A DNA stretch of 64,000 nt from Flaccisagitta enflata. Taxonomy: Eukaryota > Chaetognatha > Sagittoidea > Aphragmophora. Positions 49,601 through 61,610 of this stretch are shown piece after piece. The DNA lies in NCBI GenBank assembly GCA_965153355.1, contig OZ231127.1, forward strand, positions 25,110,001 through 25,174,000. The letters run 5' to 3'. Under the pieces are notes generated by a model. That model saw only the letters and a program-made list of their open reading frames with translations, was not told the DNA's origin and did no database searches. Made by a program: the position numbers and the translations under genes. The first letter of the stretch is position 1. Each line of letters starts with the position of its first letter.

Positions 49601-50005
49601 CTTCATGATTTGTGGAGGTAAAAAAATAAAGACACAAATTTCAGTCAGTTACAAGCATTTGGCCTGTGTTGGAACTCCCTTACAGACTCTCAAAGGGGCT
49701 GATATCTCTCATGATGGATTTTTTCATGAAATATAACCAGATATCTTCAAATCGAGACCATCTCCAAGTATTTTGGCCAATTTGTTTAGAAATTATTCTT
49801 GAAACAAGGTAAGCATTACGTTGTATGGATACCACCACCTGACCTGTTTTTGTTCTTGATGATAGAGGGCATTTCACGAAAAGTTTGCTTTAAAAAAAAT
49901 TTACCAAATAGTGAGAGATGTTCCCCACACACCACTGAACACTTCTCCGCCGATCAGTATGGCAGACACTCAAGTCTGATTAAATCGCTATATGGGAACA
50001 GCGTG

Positions 50006-51400
50006 AACTATGAACTACTGGATGTTCACATTTGGTTTCATTCAGTGACCGCGTTGCTTTTCTCATTATTTTGTTTGTTGTGCAATGGTATTGAAGGTCA
50101 TTCCTTTCTTTGGCTTCAAAAATTTCCTGTCGCTTTTCATTCTTGACTGACAATTAAATCTATGCGCGTTAATCTCTCTGTTTTCTTCTCTCTGACAAGT
50201 TTGCTACTATTCTTAATTGGTATGGTTAATCTGATTCATCTAGTTTAATTTTTAGCCGAGCAATCTTACGAATTAGCTTTCTATCTTCAGGCGATTATTA
50301 CTGTGTGAAGTAAGAGGTTTTTTTTCATCCCCTGAACATGATGTTGATAAGCGACTGATAGTGAGAGACTAAAACTGATTTTTTTTTAAGCGACTGATTC
50401 TGAGTTTTTTTTTCATCGCCTGTACATAATGTTGATAAGCGTGGCGATCCTAACAGATTACCGCGTCCTTAAAGCCAGCAATTACAAGTTTAGGTACAAC
50501 CAAGCGTCCATGTCTTGCCAAGCTACGTTAATTTCAGTCAAACGCAATCTTGAATTATCTCATTCTGCTTGGAGATGATGTAAGCCTTACATGGCTCCTG
50601 TAAAAAAAAATCTTCATCCAAGGCATTTTTCGATTTGAGCATTAACGATGGACCAACAGACAGACGCATGAGCGCACAAATGGATAGACAGATGGATGGG
50701 AGGATGGATGGATGGACAATTGGATGAATGGACGAATGTATTGATGGACTGATGGATTGAAGGACGATGAATGGTCCAGCGAACGGACCAATGGACAGAC
50801 CAATGAACAGACAGCCAAAGCCTTTTAAGGAGATGTATGGATGTGTCTTCAATTTTTTTATCTCAAGCTTTCTCAAAGAATGACTTAAAATGATTTGAAA
50901 TGACCTACCACGCGTATCAATAAAAAAGACGCACTTTTGGATAGCTTATTTCGACAACAAATTTCAATAAAACCTTATTAAATTCTAGATCATTGCAAAG
51001 CCCTTTGAAAATACTTTTATATGGTTTCAATCTGGTATTTCTATCTTTTTTGTTTGGAAATAGCATTAGTTTGAGTAACAACTTTGCCTTTTCATTTTCA
51101 CAATCCTTATATAAAAAGTGCACTTAAGCAAAATAAACCGTTTGAGATAAAGACCTGGGATTGGTCTAGATTGAAAGATATTCGAAAATCTTTGAAAAGG
51201 TCTCAATTAAAAAAAGTTTTAATTATTTTTTGTTTCTGTTTTATCAATGAAAAGATTGGTGTCTTTTTTTTTTGATACGCGTGGTAAAATTACTCGACTT
51301 TACATGACTTTAAATGACTTTACATAGGTTAAAATGACATAAAATAAAGTAAAACCACGAAAAAAAGCTAAGCGTTATGGACGGACCGACGGACAGACAG
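50006..51400. repeat. Second part of the segment duplicated from 38.86-39.86 kb
   Basis: It shares ACTACTGGATGTTCACATT, GGCGATCCTAACAGATTACC and AAGCGTCCATGTCTTGCCAA with the kelch gene's 3' flank, in the same order. The (TTTTTAG)n tract is missing here, and the MITE at 50906-51286 is extra. Confidence 0.85.
50906..51286. mobile_element. TA-flanked MITE, 381 bp
   Basis: Ends TACCACGCGTATCA and TGATACGCGTGGTA. The sister sequence near 39720 (AAAATGACCTCAAATGACTT) lacks it. Confidence 0.88.
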
Positions 51401-51786
51401 ACGAAGTCCTGTAGAACACAGGGGGACTTTCGTTCGTCTGTTCGTTCGTCCGTCCGTGCGTCCCCCCAGGCCCTCTCAGGCCTGAAATCTACCCTCTCAG
51501 GCCTAAAATCTGCCCTCCCAAGCCTGAAATCTGCCCTCTCGAATCAAGGGCTGAGAGGGCAGATTTCAGGCCTGAGAGGGCAGATTTTAGGCCTGAGAGG
51601 GCAGGTTTCAGGCCTGAGAGGGCCAGGGGGGGGACGGACAGATGGATGGACAAATGAAAGTCCCCCTGTGTTCTACAGGACTTCGTCCCCTTTGGGGCCG
51701 CTGCCCTGCCTCTCATTCCAATTTACAACCATGTAAAGCAGGACAAGGTATCGCTGACCACGTATTGCCCTTGGGCGACCTGTTTT
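51400..51786 (+). mobile_element. GCGGCC element, type II, inside a CAAGG core
   Basis: It starts within GACGGACAGACAGACG at AAGTCCTGTAGAACACAGGG, without the usual GGCAGCGGCC left end. The minisatellite CTCTCAGGCCTGAAATCTAC flips orientation at about 51540. The right arm reads GGACTTCGTCCCCTTTGGGG and the type II tail ends at about 51784. Confidence 0.75.
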
Positions 51787-51842
51787 TAGATTTGGGCCAT
51801 ATTGCTTGGATTTGGGCTATTTGGCATAATTAATGTCAGAAT

Positions 51843-51985
51843 AGGCCCCAAAGGAGACGAAGCCCTGAGGATGGGGCAGGAGGGGGACGGACGGATGTAC
51901 GGACGTACGTACAGATGGACAGATCCCCCTGTGTTATACAGGACTTCGTCCCCTTCAGGCCGCTGCCCAAAGAAGGGACCGACCG
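51843..51985. mobile_element. GCGGCC element, type II, degenerate
   Basis: AGGCCCCAAAGGAGACGAAG and GTCCCCTTCAGGCCGCTGCC arms around a short GACGGACG-type centre. Confidence 0.6.
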
Positions 51986-52100
51986 ACCGACCGACCGACC
52001 AAATGACCGACCAACGAACCGACCTACCGACAAACCGACCAACAGACCGACCGACCGACATAGCGAGGTGTAGAGTGGCGTAGCGCGCGACTAAAAACTC
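51986..52100 (+). mobile_element. CAAGG-family 3' end
   Basis: A run of GACC units, then TGTAGAGTGGCGTAGCGCGC and GACTAAAAA. Confidence 0.75.
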
Positions 52101-52236
52101 CAGTTCCCATCTGGGATATAAAATGGCAAATCTCCCAACTTTCGTCACATGTATTATCCAGGAAATAAATACACGGACATCAAACAACACTTCGTTTAGT
52201 AAGTAACGGTGCTGATTAGTTGCGGACACGCTACTC

Positions 52237-52453
52237 TAACACCTGTTCAACAATTATTGTCACAGCGACAAATAAGACAAATCCATGAAAAGTATACTTC
52301 GTTTTGGCTCAGTGAGATGAAATTTTAACCATAGAGGCTTAAAGGTGTCAAGACACTTCAATTAAAATTTCATCTTACTGAGTTATTTATAAGTGTGCTT
52401 TTTACAGTTTTAATGTAAGTATTGCTGTGACAATAATACTTTAACAGGTGTTA
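52237..52453. mobile_element. Foldback MITE, 217 bp
   Basis: Ends TAACACCTGTT and AACAGGTGTTA; inner arms TTGTCACAGCGAC and CAGTGAGATGAAATTTT also return as complements. The whole element can fold into one hairpin. Confidence 0.82.
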
Positions 52454-52465
52454 TAAGCCACTTTT

Positions 52466-52560
52466 TGGTTGGTCCGTCGGTCCATCGGTCTGTTGGTCCG
52501 TCGGTCCGCTCCTGCCCACCCTCCGCAACTAATGTTGCCGTGTATATGGCTTCATCCATC
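52466..52560 (-). mobile_element. CAAGG-family fragment
   Basis: GTCCGTCGG units, then GCTCCTGCCCACCCTCCGCA and a degenerate 5' end. Confidence 0.6.
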
Positions 52561-53633
52561 GGTTTTCATCCATCTGTCCGTATATTTATTTCCAAGATAG
52601 TAGAATGTAGATAGGTAAACCAATCCTTTACGCCACAGTAAGCAAACGGTCAAAAACGTATTTTCCACTCAAATGTTTTTTTCCTGACCTCGCTTCAGGG
52701 CCATGAATGTGGAAAAGGAATAGGCGAAGGTGAAGGAAGGAAACAAGCTGAAAATTGTCATCTTGTAAGAAGCCTTGTAAATCTCATAAACCTCAAATAA
52801 TCATTGCTTGATAACTAGTTTGAAAGCAAAGTCTAAAAAAAATTGTCTTGCGTGTGCCGTATCAGACCTTGCCCACTGTAATACTGAGGACCTTCAAGAC
52901 TACCATTAAACGACTATGGAAAAGAAAGATAAATTGATGAGTGGCCGTTGCTAAATAATTTCTTCCGCACCTTTTTCACTTTGGAGTTCGGACTAAATAT
53001 TTTCGATTGTCTAACACGCTTCCACCGGGTGTTATCTAGTTTTTTAGATCACAGGTCGATATCTCTCTCTTTCTCCTGAAATCTTATCAGTCGCGTCTGT
53101 CAGTTGATCGATCTGATGGTACATGTAATTCTTTTCTCTTTCAACGTTGACGGGCCGTTTAACCCTCACTGCCCCAGCCCAAAGGCTTGATTAGAATTTT
53201 TCAGCAATGCCAATGGCCACTTACAATTTACGAATAGTCAACCACTGTAATTTTTTAGTATGACTGCTCAAGTGGCTTCCAATCTTTTATAAATGATGTA
53301 CTGAGCTTAAAATAAAAATTTCATCATCATAGCTTGACAAAACCAATCGCCGATTTCCCTTTATTCATCACCACTCCCAGGTGGTTGTGGTGACAATGTT
53401 GAAATTTAGATTTAGATTTAGATAAATTTAGCCTTAGGAAAACCTTTTTAGAAAGGTCTTATAAAAAAGGCCGTCTTAATCATTAAAAACTTTGGTCACT
53501 TTGGGCCAAAAATCGGGCCACTTTGCTTTTAAAATTTGACCCAAAATCCATGATATTATAAAACTAGAGCTCAAGAGCTAATCAGTGGTGCAATCCGCAT
53601 GTTGCTATCATTTTTTGTTAAGATTTGAGAGCT
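52561..53633. other. Intergenic, no gene seen
   Basis: AT-rich DNA. A short TAGATT-type tandem lies at about 53405. The segment at 53570-53620 resembles the inner part of the neighbouring foldback. Confidence 0.4.
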
Positions 53634-54467
53634 TTTCAAAGATGGAAGGGTATGAGGGTTATTTTATCAGATGAATTTGATGGTCCATTTCGACATTTTT
53701 ACTATTTTTGATATATCTCAGCTTTGGATGAACCAATTTGAACGAAATTGGTGACCAAATTGAAGATTTTTTGATGCTCTAAATGAATCTGGTAAAATTT
53801 TTGATCAATATGACCCTCAAAATTTTTGGAGGACTCTAGAAGCAGGTGCTAAAAAGTAATTTTTTTCACCATTTTGGCTACTTTGATCACACAATTTGAG
53901 CACTTCCGAACTAGAAAAAGACAAAAAAATCCATGAGCAAACTGAACTACCGCTCAAAATCTAACCAGTGGTGCTATCGGCATGTCAATATGTTGAAGCA
54001 TATAGATTTGGCAGAGCTTCAGAGATCAGTGGGTATGATAAAATGACATTTTTTGGTAATTTTGGTCATTTTGATCTTTGAAGCTCTGCCAAATCTATAT
54101 GCTTTAACATATTGACATGCCGATTGCACCACTGGTTAGATCTTGAGCGGTAGTTTAGTTTGCTCATGGATTTTTTGTCTTTTTCTATCTCGGAAGTGCC
54201 CAAATTGTGTGACCAAAGTAGCCAAAATGGCGAAAAAAATTTACATTTTAGCACCTGCTTCTAGAGTCTTCCAAAAATTTTGAGGGTCATATTGATCAAA
54301 AATTTTACCAGATTCATTTAGAGCATCAAAAAATCTTCAATTTGGTCACCAATTTCGTCCAAATTAGTCCATCCAAAGCGGAGATATATCAAAAATTGTA
54401 AAAAATGTCAAAATTGCCCAAATAATTCATCTGTTAAAATAACCCTCATACCCTTCCATCTTTGAAA
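53634..54467. repeat. Large foldback: ~395-bp arms around a ~44-bp loop
   Basis: The left arm (53634-54027) and right arm (54072-54467) are near-complements throughout, with the loop at 54028-54071. Examples: GATGGAAGGGTATGAGGGTT against its complement at about 54437, and ATTTGGCAGAGCTTC against GAAGCTCTGCCAAAT. A transcript across it would form a long double-stranded RNA. The right end abuts a CAAGG-family fragment. Confidence 0.9.
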
Positions 54468-54516
54468 CTGCCCCTGTCCCCCGCACGCGACTGCGGTAGC
54501 CGTGTATCCGGCCTTG
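54468..54516 (-). mobile_element. CAAGG-family 5' fragment
   Basis: CTGCCCCTGTCCCCCGCACG, then CGGTAGCCGTGTATCCGG and CCTTG: the 5' end of the family on the minus strand. Confidence 0.75.
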
Positions 54517-54559
54517 TTCCTTATCCTATTTTATTTGACTCATTCCCTCTTTTATATCC

Positions 54560-55230
<671 letters not shown>

Positions 55231-55244
55231 ATCTGTTTTCAGAT

Positions 55245-55331
55245 GCGTCCTCGTACAATCAGATAACAGACAGACAGCATAACTACTCAACACCTATTAA
55301 GCTAAAGACGGGAGCTTTTGGAGCTCTCAAT
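55245..55331 (+). CDS. Putative exon downstream of (CTTT)n
   Basis: Acceptor-like CTGTTTTCAG follows the pyrimidine repeat. The open frame starts Asp-Ala-Ser-Ser-Tyr-Asn-Gln and includes Thr-Gly-Ala-Phe-Gly-Ala-Leu-Asn. A donor-like GTGTTT at 55332 would leave phase 1. The frame also stays open further, to TAG at 55443, so the end is uncertain. No family is recognised and no upstream exon is seen. Confidence 0.3.
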
Positions 55332-55444
55332 GGTGTTTATTCCGGGCCCATCACATGTTCAGCGCGAAATTCCATACACACAAAGAAACAGTCAGGACAC
55401 ATCGTTGCCCGATCGGGCTTGTCCATCAAACTCTTCCCTTCTTA

Positions 55445-55621
55445 GTTTGCTTACTATTCCACACTGATATCGGTTTCTCCACGGATGGTGAAGTGACTCA
55501 AGTGAGTAGACTGAAAGAAATCGTGAATGGCTTCCGAGTTGTTGACCTGCGCGGCCATATTGGAGGAGGAATAATTTCTATCAAAGCGATTGCTTTCCGC
55601 AGTCCATCAATGACCCTCTAG
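55445..55621 (+). CDS. Putative terminal exon
   Basis: Acceptor-like CTTCCCTTCTTAG, then an open frame to TAG at 55619-55621 that is compatible in phase with the exon proposed just upstream. The product includes Gly-Phe-Ser-Thr-Asp-Gly-Glu-Val and Val-Asp-Leu-Arg-Gly-His-Ile-Gly-Gly-Gly. Composition looks more like protein than its surroundings, but I do not recognise it. Confidence 0.3.
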   Translation, partial: VCLLFHTDIGFSTDGEVTQVSRLKEIVNGFRVVDLRGHIGGGIISIKAIAFRSPSMTL

Positions 55622-57239
55622 CCTTTTGGTCTCTGGCCTCTCCGGACCCGACGGGGCAAAACTCGTGATGAATCAAAAGATTGCCTCCGTCTGCAGCTGT
55701 CCATCCGTCCGTCCGTCCGTCCGTTCGCACATCCATTTCAAAGCGTCCAAGGCCTTCGAGATCGATTTTTTGGGCGTGAAACATTGAGCATCAGTCTTAG
55801 GCCCTTGCAATAGTGATTCCATTACCATATCTGAATAAAGTACTTGAAAATCCCAAGCCATTTTTTTTCACTCTTTTTTTTTTCCTGCCTTTGTTTTTCT
55901 TACTTTCTTTCTAGTTCTATTCTCTCCTTTATTGCAACGTATCTACCCTTCACCGGATGTCATGGATTGCAACATTCTGACAGCCTCTTATTTGTTATGT
56001 TAAGTAGACTTTGACTCGCTTTATGCCATTCTGGTTGGCGAGAATAATGCAGGACAGCAGGAGTATCAATATTCCAGCCAAACATGACCTTATTCAGGGC
56101 GCAAAGTGGTACAGAGAATGCACTGTGACGTATGATGTTGATATGGATTAATAACAATGACACTAATGACACTAATGACAAATCGATGACAAAAGTCTCT
56201 CAGCGTTGACTCTGAATGAACTCAAAGGAAAGCAAGCGGAAAAAAGAAAGCTAGGAAAGGAACTGAACTGAGTTCTTACCACTGCTTCTGAGTGTTCAGT
56301 CTATCATTCCAGGAAAGAGAGTAAGACAAGAAACCAGGGCCAAAAAGAAAAAAAAAGTAACTATGTAAACAAAAAACAAAAACCGTCAGTAAAAATAAAA
56401 GCTTTGCGCGATGACGAAAGAAATAGCACCTTGCGGTGACCTGCGGCCTGTTTTGGTCATACTTATCCAAAATGTCCCTCACGCTTCATAAGCATCTCTC
56501 AAGGAAAAACAATGGAATATTTCCCGCTTTCATCCTCACCGAAAAAAAAAAACCCCGCGAATATTGAATTTGGTTCCTTCTGTCGTTTTCAGTTAATGGC
56601 ACTTTTTAGGCGAGTGCACGAGACAAAATCTTGAACAGCACAGATCCGTTCTTGAATGAGGGAGGAGTGTAGTTTTTTTGCATTTCTATAATTAAATTCC
56701 ATTATTGGCATCCGCAAAATGAGCGAAATTCTTTTGGGAAAAATTGAAAAATGGTCGAATTTTATAACTGAACAATGTTTCTGTCACTTGACCTAAACGG
56801 ATACAGAGACAGGGGTGGGCCATCCACCATGGCAAGTTTGGATATTGAATTAATGAAACAACTAACCCATGACCACCAATTTATTGTCACAAGATAAAAT
56901 GACTATCAAATCTAAACGGAGATATTTTGCCACATGCGATTTTTCCCACCAGTTGGAGCTTGAAAAAAAAAAAGTCTTCATTTTGCTCATTTTGCTCATT
57001 TTGCTCATGAATTTCACCTAGATTGCTTCAGACATAAATCACATAATCCAGAAAGATGAAAAAAACATTATATAACACAGACCAGGTACAGGTCGTGCCA
57101 TCGTCTTACCCATAGAGACTCTTTTAAGTTTAATCAGGTGGGAACTCCCAAAGTTCCTCAAGAGCGACGTGACTAATGTCAAATGAATTATGAAGTTATG
57201 AACATCACAAAAGAGAAACGGACTTAAACAATCAACGAT
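55622..57239. other. Intergenic, no gene seen
   Basis: AT-rich DNA. A short (GTCC)n patch lies at about 55705-55730. Confidence 0.4.
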
Positions 57240-58070
57240 GACGACCACAATTAAGACGAAGACGACGACCAAGATGAAGACAAAGACGATGATGATGATG
57301 ACGATGACAAAGACGACGACGATGATGATGATGATGAAGACGACGACGAAGATGAAGACGACGACGAAGATGAAGTAGACGACGAAGATGAAGACGTCGA
57401 CGAAGATGAAGACGACGACAAAGATGAAGTAGAAGACGAGGATGAAGTAGACGACGAAGATGAAGTAGACAACAAAGATGAAGTAGACGACGAGGATGAG
57501 GTAGACGACGAAGATCAAGTAGACGACGAAGATGAAGTAGAGGACGAAGATGAAGTAGACGACGAAGATGAAGTAGACGACAAAGATAAAGTAAACGACG
57601 ACGATGAAGTAGACGACGAAGATGAAGACGACAACGAAGATGAAGTAGACAACGAAGATGAAGTAGACGACGAAGATGAAGTAGACAACAATGATGAAGT
57701 AGACAACGGAGATGAAGTAAACGACGAAGATGAAGTAAATGACGAAGATGAAGTAGACGACGAAGATGAAGACGATGACGAAGATGATGTAGACGACGAA
57801 GATGAAGTAGACGACGAAGATGAAGTAGACGACAAAGATGAAGGAGACGACGAAGATGAAGACGACAACAAGGATGAAGACGACGACGAAGATGAAGTAG
57901 ACGACAAAGATGAAGTAGACAACAAAGATGAAGAAGACAACGAAGATGAAGTAGATGATGAATTTGAAGTAGACAACAAAGATGAAGTAAACGACGAAGA
58001 TGAAGTAGACAACGAGGATGAAGTAGACGACAAAGATGAAGTAGACGACGAAGATGAAGTAGACAACAAG
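57240..58070. repeat. 15-bp minisatellite, ~830 bp
   Basis: Units close to GAAGTAGACGACGAA with GAT/GAC variants. All frames lacking stops stay open: on the minus strand Val-Tyr-Phe-Ile-Phe or Leu-His-Leu-Arg, and on the + strand an acidic Asp/Glu frame without ATG from a TAA at about 57251 to TAG near 58148. None is supported as a gene. Confidence 0.9.
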
Positions 58071-58589
58071 CGCCGCACAATTCACTTCCGAAGTTCATGG
58101 TCTTCTCGCTTCTTGCCGAAGGGCAAAAGTGAAGAAATGTCTGAATAGTGTGAGACCATTAAGCGCAAACTCGTATTTCCCTCTCCTCCTCCTCCCCTCC
58201 TCCTCCATCATCTCCTCCTCTTCCACCCTGACGCCTCCTATCGCGTTTCTTTTCAATCCACCTTATTGTTCTTTCGTTTTTGTCTTGTCAGTTGGGCCAG
58301 AATCTATTGTGTACTCTTTCCACAGAAGCCTCGGAAGATGATGACGATTGTACCATCGCACTTGATGCCACATTTCTCATTATTTTTTCAAGTTTCTTCT
58401 TTTTTTTTTTTTGCGCACTACGAAATCGGTCGGTTCGTCGGGCCTACGCGTCGATCCGATTGTGTAAAGATACTAAGAAACTGTTCTTCGACGCTTCTAT
58501 ATCTTTTAGGAGTGAGAACGACCAATGCATTCACGCTTTGAGGAATCTTTGTCATCTCATCCTTCTGTTACGTCTCGTTCCCCTCCTCC

Positions 58590-58857
58590 TCCCTCTTAAG
58601 GCTCAATCTTCATCCTGGAGGCCAATTTGCATCCTCAGAACCCCAAATATCATCTTGAAGGCCCATAGGCCAGCCAAAACTGTTTTCATTCCGGTCCTCA
58701 ATGCCATAGTCCAAACATTGCAACCCAAATCACAATCAGAAAGCATAGGTTAACGATCTCTTCAGCGGCTTAAGTTCAGGGCTGCTGCCCTTCTCCCCAC
58801 CGGAAATGTTTAAACGGGAGAATGAAACCATCGATCATCTAACGCTATTCTGACTTT
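58590..58857 (+). mobile_element. GCGGCC foldback element, degenerate type I
   Basis: A few CTGGAGGCCAATTTGCATCC-like units, then a right arm (AAGCATAGGTTAACGATC, AGGGCTGCTGCCC) and tail CGATCATCTAACGCTATTC. Confidence 0.6.
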
Positions 58858-59282
58858 ACTTTTTCAGTTTTTCTTATTTTCTTCTTCTTCTTTTTCGTCT
58901 TCTTTTTCTTTTTCTTTTTCTTTTTCTTTTTCTTTTTCTTTTTCTTTCTTCTCTTCTTTTTCTTTTCTTCTTCTTCTTCTTCTTCTTCTTCTTCTTCTTC
59001 TTTTCTTTTTCTTTTCTTTTCTTTTTCTTTTTCTTTTTCTTTTTCTTTTTCTTCTTCTTCTTCTTCTTCTTCTTCTTCTTTTCTTTTCTTCTTTTCTTTT
59101 CTTTTCTTTTTCTTTTTCTTTTTCTTTTTCTTTTTCTTTTTCTTTTCTTCTTCTTCTTCTTCTTCTTCTTTTCTTCTTCTTTCTTCTTTTCTTTTTCTTT
59201 TCTTTTTCTTTTTCTTTTTCTTTTTCTTTTTCTTTTTCTTTTTCTTTTTCTTCTTCTTCTTCTTCATCTTCTTCTTCTTTTT
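58858..59282. repeat. (CTTTTT)n / (CTT)n mixed tract
   Basis: Alternating blocks of CTTTTT hexamers and CTT trimers. The Lys/Glu-rich minus-strand frame is a product of it. Confidence 0.93.
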
Positions 59283-59629
59283 CCTCTTCCCCTGTTCCCT
59301 CATCTATTCTATCCTATCCTTCTTTCACGTTCCATTCCTCTCTGCTCTTCATTCCCCGACGGGTTCATCGGCCGACGCCCCTCAAAAAAAGCCAAACAGC
59401 AAACGATTTTTTATTTACGCTTTTCGTTGTTTCCATTCCGCCTCCTTTTTCTTTTCCTTTCTTTTCTTTTCCTTCTTTCTTTCTTTTCCTTTTTTTTTCT
59501 TTTCCTTATTTTTCTTTTTCTTTTTCTGTCTCGACCGCCGGTGGATCTTCCTATTACCTCCTTTCTTCAAATAGTTTATTTCCAGTTGTAGTCTTTTCAA
59601 TATACGGCCAGCCAATTCCGTGTTTGAGA

Positions 59630-59686
59630 GACTTTCTGTTTGTCTGTCTGTCTGTCTACCTGTATCTCTGTCTGTCTGTCTGTCTT

Positions 59687-59747
<61 letters not shown>

Positions 59748-59752
59748 ATGTA
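59630..59752. repeat. (CTGT)n microsatellite
   Basis: Tetranucleotide CTGT, purest at 59686-59745. Confidence 0.93.
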
Positions 59753-59769
59753 TGTCTCTCCTGTCTTTC

Positions 59770-60545
59770 ATGTCTGTCCAGACATTTGTGTGTTTGATTG
59801 TATGATTGGATTTTGTCTAAATGTCTGTCCTTGTGTCTGTTTTTGTTTCAGTTTTGCTGTTTGATTGTTGGCGCAATTTCAATTGCGCTGCCGAGGAAAA
59901 ACATCGCAGTAACTGAGTACAAATTCTAAACCGATTGCAATGAAAAACAAAACAACAACAGATTCAAAAACAAAAACTGACATGGATGTGAGGCATTAAT
60001 TTCGATGAAATCCCCAACAACATAATTAAAGACGCTTTTGTCAAACACTCTCCCTCTTAATTTTTCGGACAATATCTATCTGTTTGTCTATAACATCATA
60101 TCGTTCCTCATTTTTCGTTGTTGTTTTCTTTGGTCTGTTTGTCCGTTTAACGCAGAGCGTCATGTCATGTCTGCATGTCTCTCCTTTCTCCCAATCTCCT
60201 TGACTGTATGTTTTTTTGTATGTCTCTGTCATTTCTTTCTCTCTCTCTCTCTTGCTCATCATTTCCCTTTTTTTCTTGTATCATTCGGCCACACCCCCAG
60301 GTTCCCAGTCACGCGCTTTGCCATTTGGGGTTTCTGTGTTCGCGTCTGTTTTTGGCGCCTGCGCGGTGCGCGGTGCGGTTCGCGGTGTGCGGTGCGCGGT
60401 TCATTTCCCAACCTCTTGCTTCCTCTTTTCTGTCTCTCTATCTTTGATTGTCTGTCTATCTGTCTGTCTGTTTGTCTCATGGCCTGTCTGTCTCTCTGTC
60501 TGTCTGTCTGTCTTTCGGACTGTCTCTGACGCTTTCTGTCTGTCT
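59770..60545. other. Intergenic, pyrimidine-rich, no gene seen
   Basis: Scattered CTGT/CTCT units and a GC-rich GCGGTGCGCGGT patch at 60360-60400. Confidence 0.4.
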
Positions 60546-60548
60546 GTC

Positions 60549-60549
<1 letters not shown>

Positions 60550-60601
<52 letters not shown>
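60550..60601. repeat. (CT)n microsatellite
   Basis: About 50 bp of CT. Confidence 0.9.
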
Positions 60602-60604
<3 letters not shown>

Positions 60605-60951
60605 TTCCTTTTTTGTTTCGAACTTTAGTAATAAATAGAGACCACGCGTCATTGACGATTGGCAGGTTTCTGCCCGCCGCCAAACACAACAACACCTGCG
60701 GGTATTTATGTGTGCGCGTGTACAGACCCAACCTAACTTGCTCCGGTGGGTTTGTTTCCCTTTAGTTGTTTTTTTTTCTTTCTGCGATTTTCAAGTGGTC
60801 ATCTATCTGTCAATATTTCCAGTTAGCCCAACTCAATTTGATGGAACTCAACGAAACGTAACACGATACAACAAACAAAACACAACACAAAACCAAAAGC
60901 TCCAAACATTCTATACACAACACAAGTACACAACACAAAACATCACATTAG

Positions 60952-61062
<111 letters not shown>

Positions 61063-61309
61063 TCGTTGATGTTGACTCTGTAGATGTCGCATTTGTGAAG
61101 GTTTGCTGCGCCATTTGCCAGGTTTTTTCCCCTCCTGATTTGTTTCCTTCCTGCTGTAAGTATTTTTTCACTTGGGTATTTTGTGTGTATTTTGTTCTTG
61201 TTTTGCCTGTTTTTTCCCCGCACCGATTTTCAATTTCGTCTTCTTTTAGCAAGAGAGATTTACTTTGAATAGAGTAGAAATCCTTTTTCAATTCCGTCTC
61301 CTTTTACTA

Positions 61310-61310
<1 letters not shown>

Positions 61311-61396
<86 letters not shown>
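61311..61396. repeat. (CT)n microsatellite
   Basis: About 86 bp of CT. Confidence 0.95.
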
Positions 61397-61400
<4 letters not shown>

Positions 61401-61429
61401 CTTACTTCGGCATGAACCCATTTTTAGTT

Positions 61430-61610
61430 GCAGTCATGCAACTCTATAAGAGGCTTTGCCCGTCTGTCCGTCAGTCCGTCCGTCGGTCCATAATGATCGA
61501 GTAGAAACGTGGAAAAACAAGTTTTTTTTTTTATATTTGTGTGTGGGGGAGAGAATAGGGTGTGCATAAAGGTTGGACGCCCCTGCCCACTTGTCACTAG
61601 TTTTTGGCGA
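61430..61610 (-). mobile_element. CAAGG-family fragment
   Basis: GTTGCAGTCATGCAACTCTA hairpin end, GTCCGTC core, and GGACGCCCCTGCCCACTTGT towards the other end, like 1490-1900. Confidence 0.6.

Larger units (their letters stand above)
45352..50005. mobile_element. 4.65-kb inverted-repeat element with 4-bp target duplication
   Basis: Termini CACACTGTTCCCATA and, complementary, TATGGGAACAGCGTG, with arms of about 300 bp each (45352-45650, 49690-50005) at moderate identity. It is flanked by AACT (45348-45351, 50006-50009); the sister sequence at 38861 has a single AACT. A 4-bp duplication with CAC ends suggests the Chapaev/CMC group, but no transposase is recognisable. The middle is filled by other repeats. 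Confidence 0.85.

Noticed and set aside
57039-58085. 348-codon minus-strand Val-Tyr-Phe-Ile-rich frame
   Set aside because: A 15-bp minisatellite without stops leaves several frames open on both strands. It is not a membrane protein gene.
58845-59303. Lys/Glu-rich minus-strand frame
   Set aside because: Product of CTTTTT and CTT repeats.
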